A DNA stretch of 64,000 bases from positions 1,302,001-1,366,000 of the forward strand of contig NC_089398.1 in assembly GCF_003171515.1 (NCBI RefSeq), in the 5' to 3' direction. The stretch is from Pyrenophora tritici-repentis (lineage: Eukaryota; Ascomycota; Dothideomycetes; Pleosporales; Pleosporaceae). A program made the translations under genes and the position numbers. Under the pieces are notes generated by a model that made no database searches, was not told where the DNA came from, and saw only the letters and a list, made by a program, of their open reading frames with translations. Of the stretch, positions 41,604 through 53,078 are shown piece by piece; positions within the stretch are counted from its first letter, which is position 1; each line of letters begins with the position of its first letter.

Positions 41604-44600
41604 ATGGTAAGTAGCCCAGCGGCAGCATACTCAACCACCTTCTCCAACGACCGCCAAATGATGCACACCCCTTGCTAACAAAGCGCAGTCGAAAGCATCT
41701 GTATGGCATCCGTACAATGTTGAACTCCCTGAGGAAGCCGCCGAAGATGAAGTAGACGACACGCAAGAAATCCAGATCGAAGAGGCCCTGAAGCTCTACC
41801 AAACCGCTTTGAAGCTCCACTCCGAGGGACCCCCGTCGTTTGAAAAAACGGCCGCAGCATACAAGGCCCTCTTCGAATCTGACATCTTCCATTATGCTGA
41901 GTCCCTCTCTGAATACAAGCGACACGAGACCTATGGCGAGGATTTGGTGTTCGACACCATCCTTGAAGATGACTACGAGGCCGGCCCCGTCCAGTCCACA
42001 GGCGCCGCAGACAGCGCCCCGAACACGCTACAGCAAATACTACATCTGTCCTACAAGAACCATGGCCAGTTCCTACTTGAGGCCATGCAGCATTGGATCA
42101 CCACCAATGGTACCACAGCTCAGATGGAAGCATGGAGCAACACTCACGGTGCTCTGAATTACTTTGCCGAGGCCTTGGATAAGGAGGATACAGATCTCGA
42201 TCTGTGGCTGCGCGCTGCCTCAGTAGCGGCTATGCTGGGCAGTAAGCGCCTCACTCGCTATTGTCTGGAGGCTGTGCTGGACGGAAACGACGAGCAATGG
42301 GAGAGCTTACTACGCCTTCCTGGCTTGGAAGAGGGCTTTGCTGGGCAACAGCTCCGTGAGCTCATAGAGCGCTTAGAAGACAATGTTTCCCTGAAACAGG
42401 CGCCACTATCTACCATGAAGCGAAAGAAGCTTTCCGAGACGCTGAAGAAGCATCTGAACCCGTTTCCATTTGCACCACTTCCCGCAGACGTTGCCCTTGG
42501 CGAAAGTCTACACAACATCAAAGTAGCTCCAGAGAGTGTGACGTGGGCCCCCACCAAGTGGGAGTGGTCTGGCGTAGGTGAATTCATCCTAGGTCAATTT
42601 ACCGCCGAGCGAGACGCACAAGCACCTCCAAGTGTTCCGTCTGGTTCGAACATAGTCTTCAACATACCCCCAGACAGTGAGACTCCCGGGCGCATCGATT
42701 CCGAGCCTGAACAAGAACACACACCCGAGCCTGCTGCGCCTGTGGATGCCGTACCGGCTATTTCGGAGCCCGCCGCGTTGCTCCAGATTGAGGGGCCCGC
42801 TCCGGCTAACGCGAAACAAGATGGAGAGGACACTGTCATGGAAGAGCAAGACGGTGACGCCGTAATCGGAAATGAGGAAGTGACTCGCACTGCGCCAGCC
42901 CCTTCGCGCAAGCGGTCCACAGACTCAGCCGGTCTACCTGAAACTGCAGAAGGCGGCCGGTCGCGTAGCAAAAGGATTCGTGGACGGGACACAGTGGTCG
43001 AACCTGCCGCCGGTAGTGCAGTCCAAGAAGCCAATAAGCACATCGACGCTCAACTCGAACACTACACGCACGCAGATCAATGCCTGTACGAAATTGTTAA
43101 GGACATCTATTCCAGACTTGGCATTGAGAATACCAAAGATCCGACTGATTTGCGCACGCTGGTCACCGCACTTCCAGAGTCAAACGCCAAAGACCCTATC
43201 GACAAAGCAGCTTGCGACATGTTCAGTGGTCTTCGGAGCGGACACAAAAACACTGCACAAATACTTCTCACTACCGAGTCCTTTGACCTCCTTGGAGTAA
43301 CTAGAGAACATGGACTAAACGCGTTTCTGGGCTTCTCGAAATCTAGTTCAGCCCAAGCCTGTACTAAGCCGGTTCTAACTAGCCAGGGACTGAACAAATT
43401 CGCGCGCATCGTGAACAGTGGCTGGCTGTCGATCCAGGAAGTTGCTTTTACCTGGATCGAGAATCTCTGTTCTCCCGGATCATGTGCCCAGGGCCACAAT
43501 ACCCGACCCACCGATCAATCCAGCTATCTGCAATACAGATGGCCCGAAGATCTCAAGACGTATGTCGTGCGGATCATCATTGATATTGATGAATACATCT
43601 ACGAGCGTATGCTTCATCGGGTAGATGACCTCAACCGTCGGATAGTGACAGCGAACCATGAGTCGCGACGCTACGAGTTATCCAGCTTTGATGCTTCGCA
43701 GGTCGAGATAGTTCAGACACTGTTCGAACTGCATCTCGATATATATTCACTGATCAAACATCCACACAGTGTCGTCGATGTCGATACCCGAAACTCTCAG
43801 AGCGATCGCCTGGAACGATGGGCTACACTGGCGCGAGAAGTCATACAGTTGCGGTCCAGCTGTCAAACTGATCAAGGCATAGACGACCTGGCACTACGCC
43901 ATGTATGGGCCACGGTTTTTCAGATGAGCGTTACTGACGAGGTCTTGCCAGAGCATGTACTATCTGCAATGGCTGAGTTGAAGACTATGTTTGAGCCCTT
44001 GGGCGACCGGACCATACAGTTGCAAAACAACGCTGTCATGCCGGAGCTATCAGTCGCAGCTATCGATCGTGAGCTCGTTCGGATTAGTATGAAGGATTTC
44101 TTCCTCAAAGTTTTCGACCAAGAGGAACAGGATCCAGTAACCGTGATAGAGAGCCTGGAGCCTATTTTGGAGCTCGAAAACACCAAGGACACCAAGACAT
44201 GCATCGAAGCTTCTGCCCCTGACGAGGACGGCCATGATCTCCGCAGTTCACCTACCATGAGTATCGAAGCGGAATCGACATCCGAGAGACAAGCTGGTGG
44301 TGATTCATCTCCCGTTCTAGAGATGCGAAAGTTCCTCGACGCTGCCAACGTGAACGTACGGCTCTCTCTTTGGAATAGATTACGCGTTGCTTACGAAGCT
44401 ATCGACTATCCTTCGAAAGTTCTGTCGTGCTTCTTGCGAAGTATCGAAGCCCTTGTAGATGACTTCAGGTCCTCACAGTTCCAGGAACTACCAGCAGAGG
44501 GCCGCCAACACCTGCTTCTGACCCGGTATCGAATCATCGATGATATGGTTGTGAAAATTCTCCAGATAATCCGGGACGACGGTGCACCTTTCGCGTGTCT

Positions 44601-47600
44601 ACCATATGAGCATGTTCAGTCATCCATGTCAGCCATTGCAGAGCTGTTACACATCCTCTCTGCTGCCGACATGCTCCGAGACTTCATCCGCATCAATCAA
44701 GTCCCTATGCCCAGAGTCGAGAACCAGCCACCCCAGTCCTTTGCCAACATGATGGTACGAATTGATGACATGCACCTTCGGCTTTGGATGTTGCAGTATC
44801 ACTTACTGAAGGACGGCTTATCCCAGGACTCTGAAAACTTCCCTATGCCCTCTGAAGACCTTTTCGAGTTCATTCGCCATGTGCACCATGCTACCGGTGT
44901 GCGTGGCTTCTGTCATCTCTCTAGCCGTCAGTTTTTGAGACTGGCGAGAGACGAACTACTTCGCATAGATGACATAATCGATGGCCAAAGTCACGCTACA
45001 GAACTCTGCCAGGTTCTCTACGACCTCTACGGTCTGAAGTTGTTTGTCGAGCCTTTGGAATGTCAAAACTTTCAGACCGCGCCAGATGCTCTCGACAAGA
45101 AGACAGCCTTCAGCATCCTTACCTTCGCAATGTCTCAGGTTACAAAGGTTGATATCAAAGATCTACCGAAGACTGAACTCAAGGGGACCATAGAGAAGAT
45201 CCACGCAGCCCTGGGTCGACCGAAACAAAATGACGATATCACTTTCAATCGCAAGGTCATATCGACTTATTTCAAATCGCCCGTCAACCCAGTAGAGTTA
45301 TTCGGCTGTCTCAAGGGTGTTGGCTCATTAGCCACGAAACATATCCCTGCTGAGGAAGCTGTGGCAGCATCGAAAGGTTGGTACTACATGATGGGAGATA
45401 TCGCACTCAGCAAATTCCGATCGCAGAAACGCATGACACAGGGACCAACGGAAGACCTCAACTACGCCCAAGCATTCTTTGTCCAGGATCTAGAGCACTC
45501 GACCGAACGATGGGAAACTTGGTATCGTCTCGCACAAGCCAACGATACACAGCTTGAGGAAGCTGTGTCGTGGAACGCAGACAAAATGAACAGTAACAGC
45601 ACTGAACTAGTCAACTTCCAGCGTGCTGCCATCAACTGCTATATTATGGCCGTAGCTTGCGCCGTTCGCGATGGCGGCGCAGGTTTGAACACACAGAGTA
45701 AGATTGCACAGATGTACACAGACTTTGGCAATCGCATATACGCCTCTTCTAGAGAGCCTTTTGGCATGGAAGCGTTCCAGATTCGCGAGAGCGAGAAGCG
45801 ATTCTGTAATCTACAGACAAAGGCGACACTTTACAAGGAGGTATCGTTTGTGCCATTGCAAAGCTACACAGCTTGGAAGTACGCCAGTACCCTCTTCAAG
45901 CGAGCAATCAAGGGCAATCCAAACAAGTGGTGGAATCACTATATGCTTGGAAAATGTGCGTGGAAGATGTGGGCGGCCAATGATAGTACCATGCGATACG
46001 CAATCTCCGCAGGTGCAACCCTCGCTCCTCCGCAAGGGCCAACATGGGAGTCAGTCGTGGAAGCATTGGTCAGCGCAGTCGAGACATTACCCGGAAAGAA
46101 GGGACGTAATGGCGAACCGGTCCTTGAGCCGCACTACAAGCTCGTGTCCATCACTCACAAACTTCTTCAGCGCGGCGCCATCGACTACGACAAAGGAGTG
46201 AGCATTCTATCAAACACATCCTACGCGCAGAATGTCAAAGCACCAGAAAACACTGGCGACTGGCAGCGATATATACTTGCTGTATTGAAGGCGCTACGTG
46301 CAGCAGATAAGTCAAGTTGGCATCACCGCGTCATTGCCCGTGTTGGACATACCATGTACGACGAAGGAAGAACTCTTACATCGGCGCAAGATGCCAAGCA
46401 CGAAATGATGCAACAGATGTTCACCAAGACTATGAGTCTGCAGGTCTGGAAGCCCGAGAACGAACGACCTGGCAGGCATTTCGTATACACTACGCGTTAT
46501 ACTAAGTTTTTCATCGAGCTGTTGGACATCACTACAGACAAGACTAATTTCGAAGCGCTCGCCAAGCGCGTAAGACGAAAACAAACGGACTACTTTGAAC
46601 ACCAGAAGCTATGGCAAGATCTTTGTTCGCGTTATCTCAAGTTGCTAAGGAGAATTGGTAATGTACCCGAGGGTCAAGAGGATTCTGCTTTCAAATCAGT
46701 CAACCACGACGAGTTTAATGTATTGGCTCTTCGCTTGGAGGCCTGGTGTCAGAACCCGGGTACGCAGCATCCGATGCTTGACATCCTTCGCGATGCGATC
46801 GAACTCAAGCGCCTCAACAATGGTATGATGAAGCCTCTCCTCATTGACGACCTTATCGGAGATACATACGCAATGCTGTACACTTCCATCGGCCCTTCCC
46901 TGTCGCCACTCCCATCGGAGCAACCGCAGCAGCCAGCACAGCCCCGGTCTGCACCATTTGCAGTTACTGCAACATCTACAGGTGCTGTACCAATCTCCTC
47001 CTTAATGCAAGTGCAGGTTGATGGTGCCTTAGACTCGAATGCTAGTACTCCGTTCAACATGTACCATCCCAGTCAGCTCCAACAGCCTCCCTCAATGCCA
47101 CAGATGCCATCGCAGCCTGAGCTGCCGGCAAAACCGCGAGCCAAGGCTGTGGGCCGCAGGGAGATTGCACGGAGAGCTGAAGCATGCGTCCAGAAGGCTG
47201 CTGGTGCCGCCTCCCAGTCTACCGCAATGCCCATCCGGTCACCTCCGCCTGTCAATGCTGCTCTTCCTTTCGCAACGGATCAAGAAGCATCACCGGATAA
47301 CAAGGCAGCTCAGCCTGTTCCCGGTCCAAGCACATCGACCGAACACTTACAGCCTCCGTTCGACAACAGTGGTACAGCAACAGCTGCTGCAAGCGTAACC
47401 AATGACGAACCGGAGCGCAGTGCTCCCGGCTCTGTTCACGATGACGCGGACGATGAGAGCGAGCTCAGTGAACTGGACGAAGACGAGGTCGAGGAGATCC
47501 ACCAAGAGGTGCAGAACGACACGTTGCGCCGTTCGGCTTCCATTGCCGCTTTGAGTAACAAGCCGCTATTCCCTAATCTGGCCGCGAATCGATCGGGCTC

Positions 47601-47700
47601 TGCAGAGAAGAACAACGAGGCTGAAGAGAGCGATGATGGGACAGATACGATACACGTTCGTATACCTGCTGGGGATAACATGGACGTTGATGAGAAGTAA
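41604..47700 (+). CDS. HIR3: HIR complex subunit Hir3 / CABIN1-like TPR protein (2,004 aa)
   Basis: Scaffold of the HIR histone chaperone complex, which deposits H3-H4 independently of replication and represses histone genes. The coding sequence is 41604-41606 (the ATG alone) spliced to 41689-47700. The donor is GTAAGT directly after ATG and the acceptor follows a GCTAAC branch. The N-terminus has TPR-like helices (EALKLYQTALKLHSEG, AYKALFESDIFHYAES, LHLSYKNHGQFLLEA) as in Hir3. Residues about 300-400 are acidic and Pro-rich with a basic cluster (RSRSKRIRGR). Long helical repeats fill the middle, with HYMLGKCAWKMW about two thirds along. The C-terminus is Ser/Pro/Asp-rich, ending DNMDVDEK. 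Length is as expected for filamentous-fungal Hir3. No other ATG precedes the conserved start, which supports the split first codon. Confidence 0.9.
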
Positions 47701-47919
47701 GATGTTCGTGGGGTTCACTTCGATAGTACACACCAGTGCGTTGGAGTTTTATTTCTGTGTATTCAATATCTTTGTATTACCACATGGTCAAGTAGTATTT
47801 CATCGACACCGCTATCGTTGAAAAGGTGTAAGGGGTGTCTTTCATTTGTGTTTCTCTTGCGAGATTTCTAGATACCCATGACCATAGGGCTTAGATGTAT
47901 AATACTGTCTCAAGCTTTT

Positions 47920-48118
47920 CTAGTATAATGCTGCGTTGACACTCCTGGCTTCTAATGTGTTCATCTGTGTCGTTGCCCCCATCATCATCGCGACTTCCTC
48001 GTCGGTATCCACTGGCAGCTTCCCCGTGTCGTGCTTGAGAAGAAATTTGCCAACGTGGTCAGGTACATTGTTCTCGGTCTTAGAAGTGAAGCGGACGTAT
48101 ATATTCGATGGTATTGGT
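47920..48118 (-). pseudogene. Possible C-terminal coding remnant
   Basis: Minus-strand frame ending at stop 47920-47922 and reading about 63 residues with protein-like composition (VRFTSKTENNVPDHVGKFLL, then DTGKLPVDTDEEVAMMMG). No upstream exon could be placed with confidence; candidate acceptors lie at about 48119-48140. It may be the 3' exon of a decayed gene or chance. Family not recognised. Confidence 0.25.
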
Positions 48119-48131
48119 CTCCACCCACGCT

Positions 48132-48589
48132 ATCGCCGCACAACTATCGACGAAGCACGAGACTTTGCCCGTCTTGGCTACCTGATTCTTGATGGCGAAC
48201 AATATCACGTTGTCGCTCCAGCGCAGATTAGTGCCGGTCCATTGAGTAACCCCTCGATGCCGGCAGTGGCGGCTGGTATTGAGGCCCAGCTGGAAAATGT
48301 CATTAACCAGGAGGGTATTATCGCGACGGGGTCCGGGGCGGCGACTGACGCGTACAACGCGGCACAGGAGCATCGTGAGTGGGAGTATAAAGCTTTCACC
48401 CAGTCATAACTCATACAAAATTCAGACGGCGACGTGTTTGCGGACAGCGATGATGGCGATGGCGATGGCAATGGCGATACCACTGAGGGTATGTAACCAA
48501 CGACTCTGAGTTTACGCAGCTATACTGACAGAATCCCAGCTTCGTCGTCTTCTTCCTCTAGGTCGGACGGTCGTTCATTAACAACTTGA
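48132..48589 (+). pseudogene. Possible gene remnant, three exons, start not found
   Basis: A frame reading DFARLGYLILDGEQYHVVAP and then NPSMPAVAAGIEAQLENVIN can be spliced at 48374/48426 (GTGAGT donor) and 48488/48540 (GTATGT donor) to an Asp/Gly-rich then Ser-rich end with a stop at 48587-48589. Both splices keep frame, which favours real coding. No ATG is found upstream, so the 5' part is missing or uses an unseen exon. Family unknown. Confidence 0.3.
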
Positions 48590-48984
48590 GCTGGCTCTGA
48601 GTAGAGGTATATGAGTCTGAAGATAGTTTACGGCGTTGGTCGATACCCTGAATTCCACATCATAGTAAATCAACAAGTCTATTGTGCAGCACGACTGCCA
48701 TGTAGCTGCCTACTTTACTTAGCTACTTACTTGACGTAGCTTGGGTGATCTGTGTAACAGCTCAGCACCTTCTTACATAGTTGAACAATGCAAAATGTTA
48801 CCCATGTAGTCGCATAAGATGCCACTATTGCTGAAAATAAGTGGTAGGAGTGGAGGAAACAAAAAAGAGAAGTGTGTATGTAAACACTGCTTGTCTAGTG
48901 TGCTAAAAAGTGCAAAAAAGAATGTCGCAATTTATTGGCGGTACTGGGAACTGTAGACATGTTAGTAATGTCTCAGGACCGCCA
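48590..48984. other. Intergenic region
   Basis: AT-rich spacer with short A-runs; nothing else seen. Confidence 0.4.
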
Positions 48985-49089
48985 ATGTGGAATAGAACGT
49001 ACTCGAACCCAGGCTGGCGCGGATCTGGATCAGGACACTAGGTGCCCGCCAGCCACAACGCGACGTCATACCACTAGACCATACCACCG
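48985..49089 (-). other. tRNA-like sequence with Pol III box A and box B motifs (decayed tRNA or SINE head)
   Basis: On the minus strand, TGGTCTAGTGGTATGAC resembles a tRNA D-arm/box A with a closed 3-bp stem (GTC/GAC). It is followed by a CGTTGTGGC segment like a His (GTG) anticodon loop, and then by GGTTCGAGTAC resembling box B. The space between boxes is longer than in a normal tRNA, and the T-stem does not pair (CTGGG against ACGTT). It is therefore unlikely to be a working tRNA gene and is called as a decayed tRNA or a tRNA-derived short element. Confidence 0.5.
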
Positions 49090-49334
49090 TATGATTTGTT
49101 TGATGGAGAAAACTCTGCAAAATTGGATTATATACTTGACCCCGCAGCTTTTGAAGCGGATGGACGGGCCCTTCAATCTGTTTCTCACTCTCATGTTGGT
49201 ATGACTGTGAGGGGCAAGTAATTTTGAGCGGCGTTGTGGAGGTCTGTGCTCCCCGCTAAAGGTGGGGCTGCCTTTTCGTGGGAGTTGGGATGTTCTTTCT
49301 TCAACAACCATTGCCCGCGCGAAGCAAAGGACCC

Positions 49335-51911
49335 ATGTCTATAGGTATGTACGCAACATTTTGCAGTTGATACAGCAAGATTCCGAGCAATGGGACTATA
49401 TGCATTAGTGGCCTAGCAAACACTGCCAGCCTTCCTACTTGCTCGAGCATCGCATTAATAAGAGCCGTTCTACGCTAATGCCGCATAAGGCGAGATAACT
49501 TGCATATTACTGGATACCGCTAACGCTTGCATCCAGATCCCAACTCACCCCGGCAGTCGCGTGGCAAGCAACGCAGGTCTTACCGCGTAGAAGAAGAGTA
49601 CTCTTTTCTGGACGAGGACGAAGATGGGACCGCACCTTCTTCAGCGCCCGGCCAGGGCCTCGGCGGAGATGACGATGAAGATGGTGACGACTTTATGCCT
49701 GATGCGCAAGAAGAGGTGGCCGAAGAAGATCTCGGAGACGATTTAGTGGAAGATGAGGAAGACGAGGATGCAGAAGAAGAAGAGATGGAATATTCTGACG
49801 ACGACGACTTTGGAGGGCCACGGAGACGCAATGCTCGCGGTTCCCATCCGATTCTTGTCGCGCCCACCACGTCTATGGTTCAACGACACAAACAACTTAC
49901 AGAAAATATACCATCGCCCATCACATTCGCCAAAGGTGCTGGTATCAAAGTGCGCGAGGCGGATGGAGAGAATAAGTTGCACACACGGGGTGTCCCGGAT
50001 TTCGACAAAGTAGGCGGCCATGAGCCACGCTTGAAAAACTTGTTCGGACCGGATGGGCAGCACGTTAGACCTGTACTCGCGTCGCGCGACTACTGGTTCC
50101 CGCAAGAGACATTTCCTATCCGGAATTTTGCACAGATAAAAACGGATGATGCTGATTTTGGGAGTCTGAGAAGAAGCTTCTTCGAGATCAGTTGGGCTAG
50201 AGAAAAAGAAAACAAGGCACTCAGAACATGGTATACCGATACAGGAAGGGCAGCCTTTGCAGCTGCACAAGATGCCAGAAAACTGAGTTCGGATGAAGCT
50301 AAGCCATACTTGACGAATGCTGGACCAGAAATACTAAACGTACTTTCCGGACCTGTCAATTCGCCCCTAGTCCACACTTTGGCAAAAGGTTCGCACTTGA
50401 ATATTGCGGATCCTTTCCCGACTAGTCAGAATAGAAGGGGCTGGCTCTTCAATCTCGGGTCAAGAGTACAGGACGCTCAATGGGCAACCAACGAAGATAG
50501 CAGTACACAGTATCTCGCTGTTGCTGTCGAGCAGAAGCCCACAGGCGAGCCGCAACCTAAACCAATGGAGCACCCGAAAGCACCTGCATTCAACGCGACT
50601 CCACAATATCCAGCATCAATCCAGATATGGGCTTTCGAAGCTACCGATGAGGGTGAACTTGACAGTTCGAAGGAACCCAGACTTATGCTCGTCATTTGCG
50701 CTGACTGGGGCGCACCGAAGCAGCTTAAATGGTGCCCTGTGGGCGCGACAGACAAAACTCAAGGATCTGGTGACGGGCAAGAGACGCATATTGGTATGCT
50801 TGCAAGCATTTGGTCGGATGGACGGGTGCGTGTTTTGGATTTGAGTGCACCAAACCAAGGACCGGATAATGATACTCCCACGCATCTTTACGTTTCCCAC
50901 GCAGCATTCGAGGTATGGCTTCCTCAGACGATACCTTCGTGCCTTGATTGGTTATCAGGAACCATGATTGCAGTTGCATCTGCTGCCGGCACAGTAGGCA
51001 TATGGAGCCTCACGCGTCCAGACACGCTTGCGCCGTCCAATACCGCGAACTACAGCCCCAGACCCTGGCTCTATCAGCAATTAGCCGACACGTACATTCT
51101 CACAATCTCCTCTGCATGGCCATCGAATCCACAATTTCTCTCAATCACTACCGCGGACGGATTTGCACGACTCTTTGACATCCGTAGCTTAAAAGCTGAC
51201 CAGGCTGCTTCGATACGTGGCCGTACGCTGTGTCCAACACAAGCGTGGCACGAGCACACACAGTCATTCGTGATGCCGGATGAGCATTACATCTTGCGGC
51301 ATACATCTCTTCGCCGCTACTACCACAATTTGTATAGCATGCGAATGGAAAACAGCATTGTGCGGGTGGCAACAAGCCCTGTCCACCCTGGTGTGCTCGT
51401 TGGTGGTACTGATGGAGATGTTCAGACGACCAATCCGCTAGGCAGGATTGTTAACTACAAGACCATACCATGGCAACAACGATGGTTTGTACATGAATGG
51501 AGAGGACCCATGAACAGGATGTTGGTCCAGCCGACCGAAGGTGCAGATGTTGAAGTGCGCGAAGGTGGGCCAGTCGAACATCCAAGCGATACCACCACAG
51601 CGACCGTGGAGAATACCATTGCAACTAACCCAGCCCCAGAACCCAAGATTGTACCTCGGTATATACTCTCGAAACCTATGGTTCGCATTACTGAAGGATA
51701 CAAGGCAACCCAGCACGGCATCACACTCGGTGCCGCGTCGAAGAAGAAGGGGCAGCCTGAAATTGCAAGGTCCATCAGCATCTTCGAGGAGCGATCTGCC
51801 ATTACGGCACTAGCATGGAATCCAAACTTGAAATACGGGACATGGGCTGTCGCAGGAATGGGATCAGGGCTACTACGTGTCGAGGACGTTGGTATCTCTG
51901 GAAAGAAGTAG
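49335..51911 (+). CDS. TFC6: TFIIIC WD40 subunit, Tfc6/Sfc6-like (794 aa)
   Basis: RNA polymerase III factor TFIIIC subunit of the tau-B lobe that helps bind box B. Exon 1 is 10 nt (49335-49344, ATG TCT ATA G) and joins 49537-51911 across a 192-nt intron with GTATGT donor and CTAAC branch. After a short basic start come long Asp/Glu tracts (about 20-90). The conserved region begins near 130 with DFDKVGGHEPRLKNLFGPDG, DYWFPQETFPIR and later WADWGAPKQLKWCP-like and IWSDGRVRVLDLS blade sequences. WD40 blades continue (PSCLDWLSGTMIAVASAAG, ITTADGFARLFDIRS) to the end, with VHPGVLVGGTDGDVQ. Order and length fit fungal Tfc6. No ATG occurs in the exon-2 frame upstream, supporting the tiny first exon. 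Confidence 0.85.
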
Positions 51912-52144
51912 ACAGCTTTCACAGTGTTGATCGAATTGATTGGGAGACAAAGGATGATTGTGAGTGGAAGACAAAGCAGAGACATCATAGCAAAGGGCAA
52001 TAATGGAGTCTTCGAGACAATGTCCTTGTTTGATTGATGGTCCATCATCAACATAACATCCATAGAGCTGCATAATTCTGCATCCTCTTGATTAAAACCA
52101 AGAAAGACAAAATCAGCAGTATCTCTCTCTATAATATAACCAAA

Positions 52145-52990
52145 ATGGTCAAACTAACTTCCATGCCCACATTTACTTACACCAGGCCATCCCGTACTGG
52201 CACCGGCACCCGCTCGCGCACTGTAACATACACCGACAAGAACAAAACAGTCCCCGTCCGAGTCACCGCCCACAACGTTATCGACCTACGCAAATGGTGC
52301 ACCAAAAAACGCCCCTCATACTGGCCCTCGCACCTGAACTGGCCCAAAGACATCGCCAAGTCCCTCATCTACACAGTCCCTCGCGACGTCAACACCACTG
52401 AAAAGACGAACGTAAAGACTAGCAATGCTGTGCAGCCCCTACGTATAAAAGGCTGCTTCACGGGTTGCCAAGGCCTAAACTGCCCCAACCCCAAGCGCAA
52501 AGGAATCAAACGCACAGATCCCCCATGCACCTGCATGATAACATCCCACGCATCCCTAAACAACCCGACCTGGTTCGAAAACAACGTTCGGCTGGAGAAA
52601 ACAGCTTCTCGCGGCATCGGCACAATAGCCCTCTCCACCTTCGCCGTCGGCACCGTGGTCGGCGAGTATGTGGGCGAGATAGTTCCTGCAGAAGGGTCTA
52701 TGGGGTACTTCAGCCCGTACATGTTTGAGATGCGGAATAACAGGGAGAATCTTGGGAACATGGATGCGTTGAAGGTGGGGAGTTGGACGCGGTTTATCAA
52801 TCATTCTTGTGAGGCGAATATGGCGTTTGAGCTGCATAGGGTTGGGGCTGAGGTGAGGGTTTTTGTGAGAGTGAGGAGGGAGGTTGCGGCGGGGGAGGAA
52901 CTGACTGTAAATTATGGGAAGGATTATTGGCACGGGATTGGGGTTGAGAAGTGTTGCTGTGGGGAGGAGAGCTGTATTGGAAAGAAGTGA
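52145..52990 (+). CDS. Small SET-domain protein (281 aa)
   Basis: Putative lysine methyltransferase. Residues about 100-130 are a Cys-rich pre-SET-like segment (GCFTGCQGLNC, PPCTC). The SET domain spans about 150-262: TASRGIGTIALSTFAVGTVV, GEYVGEIV, the FINHSC motif near residue 216 that forms the cofactor site, and GEELTVNYG. A post-SET-like cluster KCCCGEESC ends the protein. This layout is like histone H3K9-type enzymes in miniature, but the pre-SET is shorter than in Clr4/Dim-5, so the substrate is uncertain. Codon third positions switch from C-rich to G/T-rich about two thirds along. Single exon. Confidence 0.82.
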   Translation: MVKLTSMPTFTYTRPSRTGTGTRSRTVTYTDKNKTVPVRVTAHNVIDLRKWCTKKRPSYWPSHLNWPKDIAKSLIYTVPRDVNTTEKTNVKTSNAVQPLRIKGCFTGCQGLNCPNPKRKGIKRTDPPCTCMITSHASLNNPTWFENNVRLEKTASRGIGTIALSTFAVGTVVGEYVGEIVPAEGSMGYFSPYMFEMRNNRENLGNMDALKVGSWTRFINHSCEANMAFELHRVGAEVRVFVRVRREVAAGEELTVNYGKDYWHGIGVEKCCCGEESCIGKK

Positions 52991-53078
52991 GAACTGGGTT
53001 TTTGTATTGATATTTTGCTTGATATTGTACAATTATGTTTTCTTATGTTGTTTTTTACCATTGTCTACGCAATTTTCC

